64,000 nt of DNA from Pedobacter kyonggii (GTDB taxonomy: Bacteria; Bacteroidota; Bacteroidia; Sphingobacteriales; Sphingobacteriaceae): NCBI RefSeq assembly GCF_004310665.1, contig NZ_SIXF01000031.1:1-64000 (forward strand), in the 5' to 3' direction. The notes beneath the pieces are model-generated. The model saw only the letters and a program-made list of their open reading frames with translations. It did no database searches and was not told where the DNA came from. This document shows positions 27,034 to 36,771 of this stretch, piece by piece. The first letter of the stretch is position 1. Each line of letters starts with the position of its first letter. Position numbers and translations under genes: made by a program.

Positions 27034-27408
27034 ATGATCAAGCGAATAGACAGTACAGAAAAAGCAAAAGAGTTAATTGCGGTACTTAAAGAAAAGCATG
27101 GGGAGCTCATGTTTTACCAGGCTGGCGGATGTTGTGAGGGTACACAGCCCCAATGTTTTGAAAAGGGAGGTTATTACCTGCGCATGCGCGATGTTTGTTT
27201 GGGCGAAGTTGAAGATTGCGAATTTTGGGTAGATAGAGACCTCTTCGAATATTGGAAATTCTCGCACTTTACTTTAGATGTATTAGATGGATTTGGTGTA
27301 GGTGGTTTTTCTTTAGAAACCCCGCTTCAAAAAACGTTCAAAATTCATTACAGATTGTTCTCTGAAGAAGAACTAAAAAACCTTGAGCCCGTTAAAACGG
27401 CAGACTAA
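27034..27408 (+). CDS. DUF779 domain-containing protein
   Basis: A 124-residue soluble protein of family DUF779. It is Cys-rich in conserved places: QAGGCCEGTQPQCF and VCLGEVEDCEFWVD. These cysteines may bind metal, though that is not known. The family is nearly always next to an acetaldehyde-type aldehyde dehydrogenase, as here. The two are separated by a repeat hairpin but followed by a single terminator. The biochemical role is unknown. Confidence 0.88.
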   Translation: MIKRIDSTEKAKELIAVLKEKHGELMFYQAGGCCEGTQPQCFEKGGYYLRMRDVCLGEVEDCEFWVDRDLFEYWKFSHFTLDVLDGFGVGGFSLETPLQKTFKIHYRLFSEEELKNLEPVKTAD

Positions 27409-27430
27409 TTTTCATTTATTTAGTTAAATT

Positions 27431-27463
27431 AAGTCAGTTTGGAGAAATCCGACTGACTTTTTT
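27431..27463 (+). terminator. terminator of the ALDH-DUF779 unit
   Basis: AAGTCAGT pairs with ACTGACTT, with an inner TGGA/TCCG stem and a GAAA loop, followed by a T-run. Confidence 0.88.
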
Positions 27464-27548
27464 GTTTTCTACTAGGTCGAACTGAATTTAGTTCATCATC
27501 TTTCTTGTTTTTAAAAATTAATGCAATCTTTGCATTAAAAAATTAACC

Positions 27549-27761
27549 ATGCGTAAACTATTTGCCGTCCTTTCTACTATCCTAACCATATTTGCCATTA
27601 AAGAAACGGTTTATGTATTTACTTCTACTGATGCAGACATGGTTAAGCAAAAAGCAATTATGATTGTAATTGCTTTAAGCATTACTATACCGTTAATCAT
27701 TTTAACACTTTGGCTTTGGTCGCCGGGCAGAAAGAAAAATGGTAACAAAGTTAAGCTATAA
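27549..27761 (+). CDS. small membrane protein, unknown function
   Basis: A 70-residue protein with two hydrophobic segments (about residues 4-22 and 36-58) and a basic C-terminus (SPGRKKNGNKVKL), suggesting two membrane passes with the end in the cytoplasm. I recognise no family. An AATCTTTG motif upstream (27534-27541) is a near match to the -7 consensus. Its end overlaps the convergent DCC gene by 11 bases. Confidence 0.6.
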   Translation: MRKLFAVLSTILTIFAIKETVYVFTSTDADMVKQKAIMIVIALSITIPLIILTLWLWSPGRKKNGNKVKL

Positions 27762-28152
27762 ACTTACCTTTCAACTCGGGTGTTGGAACCCAACAACTCT
27801 CCTGCCTGCCCCACCATCTGTAACGGTTTTTGGCAATAATATCGTAAACCCAATCGCGGATAAATTTAGGAATGATGATAAATGCATAAAGAAGTGGAAT
27901 TAATCCATTAAGTTTTCGGGCTACACGCAATGCCGCTGAAGATCTAGTATAGAGTTTTCCATCTTCCAGCAATAAAATCGTATTTAACTTTTCTAAATCA
28001 GCATTAAATTGCGGTAGAATTTCTTTGGCGTAATAACCTTGTAGTGCAGTAAACTTAAACTGATCTTTTTTATCGTGCGCAATAACAAATTGAACCGATG
28101 CATTACAAAGATTACAAACACCATCGAAAAAGATTATTGGTTGCTGAATCAT
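27751..28152 (-). CDS. thiol-disulfide oxidoreductase DCC family protein (DUF393)
   Basis: A 133-residue protein with the DCC signature FFDGVCNLCNASVQFVI, holding a DxxCxxC motif in the usual N-terminal place. RSSAALRVARKLNG and YDIIAKNRYRWWGR are also typical of the family. Members are predicted thioredoxin-like redox proteins; few have been studied. It converges on the small membrane protein gene with an 11-base overlap and has no obvious partner. Confidence 0.88.
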   Translation of the reverse strand: MIQQPIIFFDGVCNLCNASVQFVIAHDKKDQFKFTALQGYYAKEILPQFNADLEKLNTILLLEDGKLYTRSSAALRVARKLNGLIPLLYAFIIIPKFIRDWVYDIIAKNRYRWWGRQESCWVPTPELKGKFIA

Positions 28153-28517
28153 ATGCTATAAAAATAAAGCTTTTTAATAAAAAAAATATCTTAGGAATGT
28201 CGAATTAACATTAATTGATAAGTGGAGACAGAAATATTTGACGAATATAACAGGTAGGTTTTTGACTCGGAATAATTGCAGAAACTGACCGCTAAACCGA
28301 GTAGAAATGGCAGCTCGCGATTGAAAATCGGGATTACAGTGTACAGCCGGACCAATATTGAGATGAAAAACAGCTATTGCTTTCCAAAGACATTGCAAAA
28401 AGAAAAAACGATTTTTAAATGTTGTAACTGAACAATTTAACAGTGTAACTATAAAACAATCTATCTTCAACTTTCTTACCTTAAAACATTTTTATATATT
28501 TGCCCAATCCTTCTTCA
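28153..28517. other. intergenic region upstream of pyrR
   Basis: About 365 bases. A 98-codon minus-strand frame covers most of it but has no family features or promoter, and I do not call it a gene. The pyrR promoter lies at the right end. No pyrimidine-type attenuator hairpin is evident. Confidence 0.5.
28495..28502 (+). promoter_or_regulatory. -7 promoter motif TATATTTG for pyrR
   Basis: TATATTTG fits TAnnTTTG and overlaps a TTG (28500-28502) that a gene caller could take as a start. The ATG at 28518 is 15 bases downstream. Confidence 0.65.
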
Positions 28518-29078
28518 ATGCAAAAGAAAACACTTCTTGACGGACAAAAAATTCAGATTACAATTAAGAGGCTCTGCCATCAATTAATTGAAAACCACGA
28601 CGATTTCGCAAATACCGTTTTAATTGGCATCCAGCCGAGGGGTATTTTTTTGGCAGATCGCATTCATCAGGATCTTGAACAGATTTTAAAAAACAAGAAA
28701 ATCTTGAAGGGAAACCTTGATATTACTTTTTTTAGGGATGATTTCCGCCGTAAAGACGGATTGGTTACCGCAAGCAGCAACTCAATCAATTTTATCATCG
28801 AAGGTAAAAAAGTAATCTTAATTGATGATGTACTTTGGACGGGCAGAACCATTAGGGCAGCACTTGATGCCTTGCTTGCCTATGGCCGCCCAGAGAAAGT
28901 GGAACTTTTGGTTTTAATAGACCGTAGGTTTAGCAGACATTTACCTATCGAGCCCGATTACATTGGCCATCAAGTAGATAGCTTAAATTCACAACAGGTA
29001 AAAGTAACCTGGGCGAGTGAAGGAAGTGAAGACAAAGTGATTTTAATATCGGAACCACCCTTGCCAAAATTAGCCTAA
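28518..29078 (+). CDS. pyrR: PyrR, pyrimidine operon regulator / uracil phosphoribosyltransferase
   Basis: A phosphoribosyltransferase of about 186 residues. The PRPP-binding loop is VILIDDVLWTGRTIRAALDAL, and LLVLIDRRFSRHLPIEPDYIG matches the PyrR family. PyrR either converts uracil to UMP or binds mRNA to control pyr genes. It lies 87 bases before pyrB on the same strand, which fits the PyrR assignment. The start is ATG 28518 because the upstream TTG at 28500 lies inside the promoter motif. I see no clear attenuator between it and pyrB. Confidence 0.93.
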   Translation: MQKKTLLDGQKIQITIKRLCHQLIENHDDFANTVLIGIQPRGIFLADRIHQDLEQILKNKKILKGNLDITFFRDDFRRKDGLVTASSNSINFIIEGKKVILIDDVLWTGRTIRAALDALLAYGRPEKVELLVLIDRRFSRHLPIEPDYIGHQVDSLNSQQVKVTWASEGSEDKVILISEPPLPKLA

Positions 29079-29165
29079 ACACCTTACAAAAGGATTATTT
29101 TGGCATGGAAGCTCTATCTGACAATTAAAACAATATAATAAAACAGATAAAAATAATAAATAAAA

Positions 29166-30095
29166 ATGGCAGCAGAAAAACTATCAACCCGACATCTTTT
29201 AGGCATTAAAGATATTAACCGGAATGATATCGAATTGATTTTCGAAACTGCAGATAATTTCAAGGAAGTGATTAACAGACCTATAAAAAAGGTTCCTTCG
29301 CTCCGTGATATAACTATTGCCAATATCTTTTTCGAAAACTCTACCCGCACAAAACTTTCGTTCGAACTTGCTGAAAAAAGGCTTTCGGCCGATGTGGTGA
29401 ATTTTGCGGCCTCATCTTCATCAGTAAGCAAAGGCGAAACCCTGATCGATACTGTAAACAACATCTTATCAATGAAAGTTGATATGGTTGTGATGCGCCA
29501 CCCTTATGCGGGTGCTGGTCAGTTTTTAAGTAAACATGTTAAAGCGCAGATTGTAAATGCCGGAGATGGTGCGCACGAACATCCAACACAAGCCTTACTT
29601 GATGCTTTCTCCATCCGCCAAAAATTGGGCGATGTAGCTGGCAAGAAAGTAGTAATAGTGGGCGATATCCTGCACTCACGCGTAGCCATATCGAACATCC
29701 TTTGCCTGCAGCGCTTAGGCGCAGAAGTAATGGTTTGCGGTCCTACAACATTAATTCCCAAACACATCCATCAACTTGGAGTAAAAGTTGAGCATAATTT
29801 AATTAAAGCCCTGAACTGGTGCGATGTAGCAAACATGCTGCGTATCCAGTTGGAGCGCCAGGACATTAAATATTTCCCATCGCTAAGGGAATACGCCATG
29901 ATGTACGGCTTAAACAAGCAGATCTTAGATAATCTCGACAAAGAAATCATTGTAATGCACCCTGGTCCCATAAACAGAGGGGTTGAGATTACAAGCGATG
30001 TGGCCGATAGCAAACAATCGATCATTTTGGAACAGGTAGAAAACGGAGTGGCAGTAAGAATGGCCGTGCTGTATCTGTTGGCAAGTCAGGGTTAG
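29166..30095 (+). CDS. pyrB: aspartate carbamoyltransferase catalytic subunit
   Basis: A 309-residue enzyme that joins carbamoyl phosphate and aspartate in UMP synthesis. The carbamoyl-phosphate loop FFENSTRTKLSFELAEKRL, MRHPYAGAG, and HEHPTQALLDAF are clear, and MHPGPINRGVEI near the C-terminus is typical of the catalytic chain. Class length is normal. No regulatory subunit gene (pyrI) is next to it, so the enzyme is probably of the type without PyrI or has it elsewhere. Confidence 0.97.
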   Translation: MAAEKLSTRHLLGIKDINRNDIELIFETADNFKEVINRPIKKVPSLRDITIANIFFENSTRTKLSFELAEKRLSADVVNFAASSSSVSKGETLIDTVNNILSMKVDMVVMRHPYAGAGQFLSKHVKAQIVNAGDGAHEHPTQALLDAFSIRQKLGDVAGKKVVIVGDILHSRVAISNILCLQRLGAEVMVCGPTTLIPKHIHQLGVKVEHNLIKALNWCDVANMLRIQLERQDIKYFPSLREYAMMYGLNKQILDNLDKEIIVMHPGPINRGVEITSDVADSKQSIILEQVENGVAVRMAVLYLLASQG

Positions 30096-30403
30096 TTTTG
30101 AGTTGAGCGTTTGGAGTTGGGAGTTCTAAGTCCGCAGTCACTAGTCAATATTGCAGAGACAAGCATAATCTATTGATAATTGTTTATTGATCATTTAACA
30201 CCTCGCAAACAGTTAACCGATTTAAACGATTAACCAGTTAACCAAATCAACTGAACCAACTTACTCATTTTTCCACATTCGTTCATCCCTTAATACCAAA
30301 CCAAAAATCCTATCGTTAATTTGTGTTATTAACAGATGTTAATTACTTCTGTTGATAAGCTTTGATACTATTTCTAATTTAGTACCAACCATATTTGAAA
30401 CCA
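30096..30403. other. intergenic region between pyrB and the large TPR gene
   Basis: About 308 bases. The left half is low-complexity sequence of the GTCACTAGTCAAT and GTTAACCGATTTAA type, also seen after cmk. A near-match promoter CATATTTG (30390-30397) lies just before the next ATG. No gene was seen. Confidence 0.5.
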
Positions 30404-33400
30404 ATGCAGAAAAAATACTTACTAATTCCGCTAATTTTAGCAGGAAGTTTTAGCACCTACGCTCAGGTTAGCGCTGTGCAAAACCTCAACAAAAACTATC
30501 AAACGGGCTTAGAGTTATTAGACAAAGAAAAATACACTGCAGCTGCACAACAGTTTAAACTTGTTGAGCTGCAACGTTATAAACCTTCTACCCAAGCGGA
30601 GAGCAACGCTGAATTATCTTTACTGAAAGAGAATGCAAAATTTTACGCTGCTGTTTGTGCACTAGAGTTAACCAATAGCGATGCCGAAAGTTTATTTCAG
30701 GCATTTATCCGCGATTATCCATTAAACCCGAACACCAAACTGGCTTATTTCTACGTTGGAAAAACTTATTTCAACCAGAAAAACTATAAAAAAGCTTTAG
30801 AATGGTTCGAAAAAACAGATCCCTCTACACTTTCGGGCAAACAAAGAAACGAATACCAGTTTAAACAAGGTTACGCCTATTTCGAACTTAAAGACTACGA
30901 CAAAGCAGAACCTTTATTCGAAAAAGTTAAAAAAGAAGAGGGCGATTTTCAGGAAAGTGCCACCTACTACTTTGCTTATATCAATTACCTAAACAAAGAG
31001 TATAAAACGGCATTGGCCAACTTCGAAAAGTTAAAGGGCTCTCCTACTTATGAGGCGAGTTATCCATATTACATCACTTCGATGTATTATCTTGACGAGC
31101 GTTACGATGATGTAATCAGCTATGCTTTAGCAGCTATTCAAAAAACCAAACAGCAGTTCGAACCAGAAATGTTGAGTTTGGTGGCAGCATCGTACTTTGC
31201 AAAATCAGAGTTCAAAAATGCGGAGAAATACTTCGCAGAATATTATGCAAAAGATAAAAGCGAAACAAAAAATAACCTCTTCATATACCAATACGGGTAC
31301 TCTTTGTTTCAGAATAAAAAGTATAAAGAGTCGGTTTCTGTTTTAGAAAAACTAAATACCGATGACGTTTATCTTCAAAATGGTATGCATACTTTGGGTA
31401 AAGCCTTTATCCAATTGGGCAACAAACAAAAGGCTCAGAGTGCTTTCTTCAGGGCATCACGTTTAAGTTTTGATAAAGCAATCCAGGAAGAGGCCTGGTT
31501 AAATTATGCCAAATTAAGCTACGAACTCGAATTTCATCAGCAAGCTTTAGAAGCTACACAAGGTTTCTTAAAAGCATTCCCTAAATCGCGTAAAATAAAC
31601 GAAGCTAAAACTTTATTAGGCGAGGTATTATTAACTACTAAAAATTATCAGGCAGCTGTAGATATTTTAGAACCTATTCCGGATAAAACCCTGGAAGCAA
31701 AAGAAGCCTACCAGAAAGTTACCTATTTCCGCGGATTAGAGTTTTACAACGAAAGGGCTTTCCCAAATGCATTATCGATGTTTTTGCGTTCTGAGAAGTT
31801 CCCTGAAGACAACGAGATCAATGCATTAAATACCTACTGGAAAGCTGAATCGATGTACGAGCTGCGTAAGTTCGGTGAAGCAGTTACCACTTTCGAGAAA
31901 TTCTTAAAAATGCCAGATGCAGATAAAACCGGTGTTTACAATTTTGCAAACTACGCACTGGCCTATGCAGCTTTCGAAGATGAAAAATACAGCAAAGCAG
32001 CTACTTATTTCGAAAAATTCCTCGCGGGTAGCGATAAAGACCAAAAAACGATTGATGATGCTACCATCCGCTTAGCCGATTCATATTTCGTAAACAAAAA
32101 CTATGGTGATGCAATGGCGAATTACAACAAGATCATCAGCCGCAATACCACTTCAGAAGATTACGCCACTTTCCAAAAAGGAATGATCCAGGGATTGGAA
32201 ACGCAGTATGATGCAAAAATTGTAACCATGCAGAGTTTATTAAAGGCTTTTCCAAACTCAAACTATGCAGATGATGCTGGTTTCGAAACCGCTTATACCT
32301 ATTTCAATAAAGGCGATTTTGATAAATCTAAATCAGATCTGGTAGAATTGGTGGCCAAATACCCACGTAGTAGTTATGTAGCAAAAGCTTTAGTTACTAT
32401 TGGTTTGGTTCAATACAACCAGGATCAGGATGATGCCGCTTTAGAATCGTTTAAAAAGGTAATCCGCGATTATCCAACTGCCGACGAGGCTAAACAGGCC
32501 ATGGAATCGATCAAGAACATTTATGTAGATCGTGGCGATGCAAATGGTTTTATCACTTATGCCGCTACAACCCCACTTGGAAATTACTCGGGCTCGGAGC
32601 AAGACAATATCGTTTTTGCCGCAGCCAATAATACCTATCTAAAAGGTGATGCCAATGGTGCATTCCAGGCGATAAATGCTTATTTCGACAAATTCCCTAA
32701 AGCGATACATGAGAAAGAGGCTAAGTTTATCAGGGCAGAATCGTTGGTGAAACTGGGCAGGCCCGATGAAGCGATTCCTGATTACGAATTTATCTTAAAC
32801 GATTGGACGAGCGATTACACTGAACGTTCTTTGGTAAGTATTTCAACAGTGTTCTTAAATCAGAAGAAATATAACGAAGCGATTGTTTATCTGAAAAGAT
32901 TAGAAACTACAACCGATTACAAGTCGCACTATAGTTTTGCCATCAATAATTTGTTAAAGGCTTACACCGCATTAAACATGCCTGATGACATGCTTAAATA
33001 CGCACAGCTGACCAAAGAATCTGAAAAAGCTTCGGAGGAAGAAAAAAACAGTTCGAGTTTATATTCGGGTAAAGCTTATTTGTTGAAAGGCGATACCACC
33101 ACCGCCATAAAAGAGTTTAAAAATGTGGTGGCTAAAACAAAAACCATTGCCGCTGCCGAAGCGAAATACAATTTAGCTTTATTAGAATACAACAAAGGCG
33201 ATTTCAAAACCTCATCTAAAACCTGTTTTGATCTGGTTAATAATATGGCCGCTTATGATTACTGGGTAGCGAAGGCATTTATCCTTTTATCTGATAATTA
33301 TGTGGCCCTGAAAGATAATTTACAAGCAAAAAGTACTCTTCTCAGTATAATTGATAATTACGAAGGCAAGGATGATATCATCCCGACAGCCAAAGAAAAA

Positions 33401-33427
33401 CTAGAAAAACTAAACCAGAAGAAGTAG
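30404..33427 (+). CDS. very large secreted TPR-repeat protein
   Basis: About 1007 residues from ATG 30404 (MQKKYLLIPLILAGSFSTYAQ, a signal peptide). The frame also opens at TTG 30395, which lies within the CATATTTG promoter-like motif. The rest is a near-continuous array of tetratricopeptide repeats, such as YFYVGKTYFNQKNYKKALEW, YAYFELKDYDKAEPLFEKV and TAYTYFNKGDFDKSKSDL. No enzymatic domain is visible. The next gene starts 4 bases after its stop and encodes an outer membrane barrel, so the two probably work together in the periplasm and outer membrane (inference). Confidence 0.85.
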   Translation: MQKKYLLIPLILAGSFSTYAQVSAVQNLNKNYQTGLELLDKEKYTAAAQQFKLVELQRYKPSTQAESNAELSLLKENAKFYAAVCALELTNSDAESLFQAFIRDYPLNPNTKLAYFYVGKTYFNQKNYKKALEWFEKTDPSTLSGKQRNEYQFKQGYAYFELKDYDKAEPLFEKVKKEEGDFQESATYYFAYINYLNKEYKTALANFEKLKGSPTYEASYPYYITSMYYLDERYDDVISYALAAIQKTKQQFEPEMLSLVAASYFAKSEFKNAEKYFAEYYAKDKSETKNNLFIYQYGYSLFQNKKYKESVSVLEKLNTDDVYLQNGMHTLGKAFIQLGNKQKAQSAFFRASRLSFDKAIQEEAWLNYAKLSYELEFHQQALEATQGFLKAFPKSRKINEAKTLLGEVLLTTKNYQAAVDILEPIPDKTLEAKEAYQKVTYFRGLEFYNERAFPNALSMFLRSEKFPEDNEINALNTYWKAESMYELRKFGEAVTTFEKFLKMPDADKTGVYNFANYALAYAAFEDEKYSKAATYFEKFLAGSDKDQKTIDDATIRLADSYFVNKNYGDAMANYNKIISRNTTSEDYATFQKGMIQGLETQYDAKIVTMQSLLKAFPNSNYADDAGFETAYTYFNKGDFDKSKSDLVELVAKYPRSSYVAKALVTIGLVQYNQDQDDAALESFKKVIRDYPTADEAKQAMESIKNIYVDRGDANGFITYAATTPLGNYSGSEQDNIVFAAANNTYLKGDANGAFQAINAYFDKFPKAIHEKEAKFIRAESLVKLGRPDEAIPDYEFILNDWTSDYTERSLVSISTVFLNQKKYNEAIVYLKRLETTTDYKSHYSFAINNLLKAYTALNMPDDMLKYAQLTKESEKASEEEKNSSSLYSGKAYLLKGDTTTAIKEFKNVVAKTKTIAAAEAKYNLALLEYNKGDFKTSSKTCFDLVNNMAAYDYWVAKAFILLSDNYVALKDNLQAKSTLLSIIDNYEGKDDIIPTAKEKLEKLNQKK

Positions 33428-33431
33428 CATT

Positions 33432-35129
33432 ATGAAATCGATTAAATATATATATAGTTCACTGTTTTTTTTAGCTGCTGGATTAATGACTGCACAAGCG
33501 CAGGATAAAAAGGCCGATGAAAAAACAGTTGTAAACGAAGAGATTGAGGTGGTTCGTCCATATAAACCAATTTTGGCAGAAGCTGTAAAGCTGAGAAGAA
33601 GCCCGAATTTGGATGATGTAAAAACCTACAAAGCAAAATTGAACTACAGCATTTTGGATAGAAAGCTGGAGTTGAACAGCGATATCCAAAAGTTACAGGC
33701 ACAAGCCTTAGCCGAAGAAAAAGAAAGCATATTGGTTAACAACTATGTAAAAGGTGCATTCGGATCGTTGGCTACCCTTTTGGGCGAAGCTTATTTTAAC
33801 ACCGGTAAAGATGAAGGTTTACAGGTTGGTGGATACTTTAAACATTTTAGTCAGGAAGGAAAGCTGAACAAACAAAATAGCAGCAACCAACAATTAAGTG
33901 TTTTTGGCCGCAGCATTTTAGATCAGAATACAGTAAGTGGTCGGATTAATTTTGAACGCAACGGCACTTATTTTTATGGCATAGACGATGCCAGGCCTAC
34001 ACTAAACCCTAATCCTGATAAACAAGCCTTAACCACCATTGAACTGGAAGGTGAACTGGTAAAAAACTTTACCGAAGATGAAGATGCTTTTAGTTATGCC
34101 TTAAAAGCCAATGCCTACATCTGGAATGATAAATTCGACGCAAAAGAAAACTACCTGAGTTTAAACGGTTATGTTAACAAACGTATTAATTCGTTAAACT
34201 TAGGTTTAGCCGCATCAACCGAATTCGGTAATAGCAAAGATGCTTTAACCAGCGTTGGCAATAATCTGTTGCGTTTAAACCCATACATCCGTTTACAGGT
34301 TAAAGGCGCTAAAATTACGGCGGGAATTAATTTCGTACAAGAATTTGGTGCTGTTAGCAGCTCTAGAATCTTCCCTGCCGTTACCGCCGATTTCACTTTA
34401 ATTCCTGATTATTTACAGGTTTTCGGAGAAGTTAAAGGTGATGTAAACAGAAATTCGTTAAAAGGCTTTACTGACGAGAACCCTTGGTTAAACGGCAATA
34501 TCGTGGTTAGAAACACGGTTGAAAAGTTAAGCTTCAGCGCTGGAATTAAAGGTACCGGTGGCCCGGGTTTTGGTTACAAAGCACGTGTATATGTAAAACA
34601 ATTTGATGATATGCCTTTATTCATCAACAACTTTACTGATTTTAACAAATTTGATGTAATATACGATTTCGGTAAAACCAAATTAACAGGTTTAGAAGGT
34701 GAAATTTCTGTTCAGGTAAGCGATGCCTTAAAATGGACCGGTAAATTAAACATCGACGACTGGAAGCCTGCTTCAGAGACCTACTCCTGGTTTAAACCGG
34801 GTTTAAAAGTAAGCTCGAACTTTGTTTATACCTACAATAAAAAACTAAGCTTTAATGCTGCTGTTGTAATCCAGGATGATATTAAAGCAAAAGTAAACAT
34901 TGCCAATCCAGTTAATCCTGATCAGTATCTAATTCCAAATCCATTGATAGAAGAAATTAAAACGGTTAAAGGTTATGTAGATTTAGGCCTTGGTGCTGAT
35001 TACCGCATCAACAAAAAATTCTCTGTTTTTGCTAAAGCAAACAATATCTTAAATACAAATTACAGCAGGTACCTATACTACCAGGTAAACGGATTTAATA
35101 TTTTCGGAGGATTAACGTATTCGTTTTAA
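33432..35129 (+). CDS. TonB-receptor-like outer membrane barrel without a plug domain
   Basis: A 565-residue protein with a signal peptide ending MTAQAQ (about residue 23). The mature start holds EEIEVVRPYKPILAEAVKLR. Amphipathic strands ending in an aromatic residue (FNIFGGLTYSF) follow, as in outer membrane barrels. The C-terminal part (VDLGLGADYRINKKFSVFAK, NILNTNYSRYLYYQV) matches the end of TonB-dependent receptors, but no plug domain is seen and the length is about half that of a receptor. It is joined to the large TPR gene by a 4-base gap, and a terminator follows. The function is unknown. Confidence 0.75.
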   Translation: MKSIKYIYSSLFFLAAGLMTAQAQDKKADEKTVVNEEIEVVRPYKPILAEAVKLRRSPNLDDVKTYKAKLNYSILDRKLELNSDIQKLQAQALAEEKESILVNNYVKGAFGSLATLLGEAYFNTGKDEGLQVGGYFKHFSQEGKLNKQNSSNQQLSVFGRSILDQNTVSGRINFERNGTYFYGIDDARPTLNPNPDKQALTTIELEGELVKNFTEDEDAFSYALKANAYIWNDKFDAKENYLSLNGYVNKRINSLNLGLAASTEFGNSKDALTSVGNNLLRLNPYIRLQVKGAKITAGINFVQEFGAVSSSRIFPAVTADFTLIPDYLQVFGEVKGDVNRNSLKGFTDENPWLNGNIVVRNTVEKLSFSAGIKGTGGPGFGYKARVYVKQFDDMPLFINNFTDFNKFDVIYDFGKTKLTGLEGEISVQVSDALKWTGKLNIDDWKPASETYSWFKPGLKVSSNFVYTYNKKLSFNAAVVIQDDIKAKVNIANPVNPDQYLIPNPLIEEIKTVKGYVDLGLGADYRINKKFSVFAKANNILNTNYSRYLYYQVNGFNIFGGLTYSF

Positions 35130-35432
35130 GCGATAAAATCGTAAAATTCATTTTTTAATCTGGATATATGCCTTTAAGTTTAACCTTAAAGGCATATTTT
35201 GTTTGTAGGCTTAGAGATGGCCGATCATCAGTAAACAACTTTAAGATAATTATTTTCACAAAGAATTATTAATAGCTATTCTCTTAATTGAACAACATTA
35301 ATATTATTATGATTTCGACTATATTCACTCTAATTAGTAAAATTTGAGAGAAGCTTGATATATAAATAAAGCTTTTCTATAATCATATCCGCAATATCCA
35401 TACACCTATCAAAACTGATCAAATAACAAAAT
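35130..35432. other. intergenic region after the TPR-barrel pair
   Basis: About 303 bases. It holds the terminator at 35166-35197 and an AT-rich stretch before the esterase-like gene. No further gene was seen. Confidence 0.5.
35166..35200 (+). terminator. terminator of the TPR-barrel operon
   Basis: ATATGCCTTTAAG (35166-35178) pairs perfectly with CTTAAAGGCATAT (35185-35197) across a six-base loop, followed by T-rich sequence. Confidence 0.9.
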
Positions 35433-36698
35433 ATGCTAAACCGATTACTACCCTTCGTATTCATTTTAATTATTTTTTCGTCTTGCGCGCAAAAAGATAT
35501 AAAACTGTTTGTAGCAGAAGAACGGATTGATATCCAGACCATATCGCCAGATTCAACTGATTTCTCTGAATTGCAGGCCATTGGAAAAGCGATTGGTAAT
35601 TCCAGGGTGGTGATGTTAGGCGAACAGGATCATGGCGACTCGCCAACTTTTCTAGCGAAAACAAGATTAGTTAAATATCTTCATGAACAGAAAGGATTCA
35701 ATGTTTTGGCCTTTGAGAGTGACTTTTTTGCATTGAATGAGGGCTGGGATCGACTGGAAAAACAAAAGTCTAAAATTGATCCTTTCCTCTTAAACAATAT
35801 TTTTAGTATATGGACCAAATGTAATTCCTGCGATGACCTATTTTACCATTATGTGTCAAAAACTTTTAGCGATAAAAAGCCACTTATCATATCTGGTTTT
35901 GATAATCAAGTACATGGGCTTTATAGCAGAGAAAAGCTGAAAACATTTCTTGATAATTATCTGAAAAGTAAGAAGATAAACTACACGAACAGTAAAAAAT
36001 ATAAAATAGATTTTCTTTCCTTTATCGACTCAATAACGTATAATAAAAATCTTCAAAAACAGCGAAATTTTAAGGAAGCATTACAACAAATTAACCGTGA
36101 ACTTTCCGTAACTGATACGACCACTTTTGAAACCATGCTACTTAAAAGCTTAAACGCCTTAACGAAAAGTGAGATTTCTTTTTTAAGCAAGGGTAGTGAT
36201 TACAACCAAATTAGAGATAAACAAATGGCCGAAAATTTAAAATGGCTCTTAAAATACAAGTTTCCAAAAGAAAAAATAATTGTTTGGGCGCATAATGCGC
36301 ATATCCTTAAACATCCCGAACTAATAAAAAAATCGAAACGGCCTAATGGAGATGAGATGAAAACGATGGGCAATTTTTTCACAGCGGATCAACAGCTTAA
36401 CGAACAAACTTATATCTTAGGTTTTAACTCTAGAGTTGGAACCTCCGGTATAGTTACCATCGACAAAAAGTATCCTGCAGATCCACCAGCGAAGAATAGT
36501 TTCGAAACCTGGATTCCTGAAACTGTTCCCTATTCTTTTGTAAACTTTAAGCAGTTTCGTGAAGAAAATCCAGGCAATAAAAAACATTTTCTGATGAAGG
36601 GTGTGTATCATTTTACTGATTCTGCATCGTGGACGGATATTTACGATGGCATTTTTTATATTCGGGAGATGTATCCTTGTGCCTTAGTGGTTAAATAA
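35433..36698 (+). CDS. erythromycin esterase-family lipoprotein
   Basis: A 421-residue protein with a lipobox (IIFSSC, about Cys17). It matches the Ere superfamily: VVMLGEQDHGDSPTFLAKTR, FNVLAFESDFFALNEG and IIVWAHNAHILKHPE, which hold the conserved Glu and His residues of the EreA/SuccinoglycanBP fold. Ere enzymes open the lactone of macrolides, but most family members in environmental bacteria have unknown substrates. Resistance should not be assumed from the family alone. It is a single gene with no neighbouring resistance or transfer genes. Confidence 0.8.
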   Translation: MLNRLLPFVFILIIFSSCAQKDIKLFVAEERIDIQTISPDSTDFSELQAIGKAIGNSRVVMLGEQDHGDSPTFLAKTRLVKYLHEQKGFNVLAFESDFFALNEGWDRLEKQKSKIDPFLLNNIFSIWTKCNSCDDLFYHYVSKTFSDKKPLIISGFDNQVHGLYSREKLKTFLDNYLKSKKINYTNSKKYKIDFLSFIDSITYNKNLQKQRNFKEALQQINRELSVTDTTTFETMLLKSLNALTKSEISFLSKGSDYNQIRDKQMAENLKWLLKYKFPKEKIIVWAHNAHILKHPELIKKSKRPNGDEMKTMGNFFTADQQLNEQTYILGFNSRVGTSGIVTIDKKYPADPPAKNSFETWIPETVPYSFVNFKQFREENPGNKKHFLMKGVYHFTDSASWTDIYDGIFYIREMYPCALVVK

Positions 36699-36771
36699 AT
36701 TATAAAAAAACCGCTTTTTACGATAATAGTTTCACAAAAGAACAAGATCAATCCTTTTAGAATACGCTCCA

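Noticed and set aside
28174-28470. Minus-strand 98-codon frame upstream of pyrR.
   Set aside because: The composition does not look like protein, there is no promoter or recognisable domain, and it fills an intergenic region.
35433-36698. Reading the erythromycin-esterase homologue as a macrolide resistance gene.
   Set aside because: Family membership alone does not show macrolide activity, and no transfer or resistance genes are nearby.
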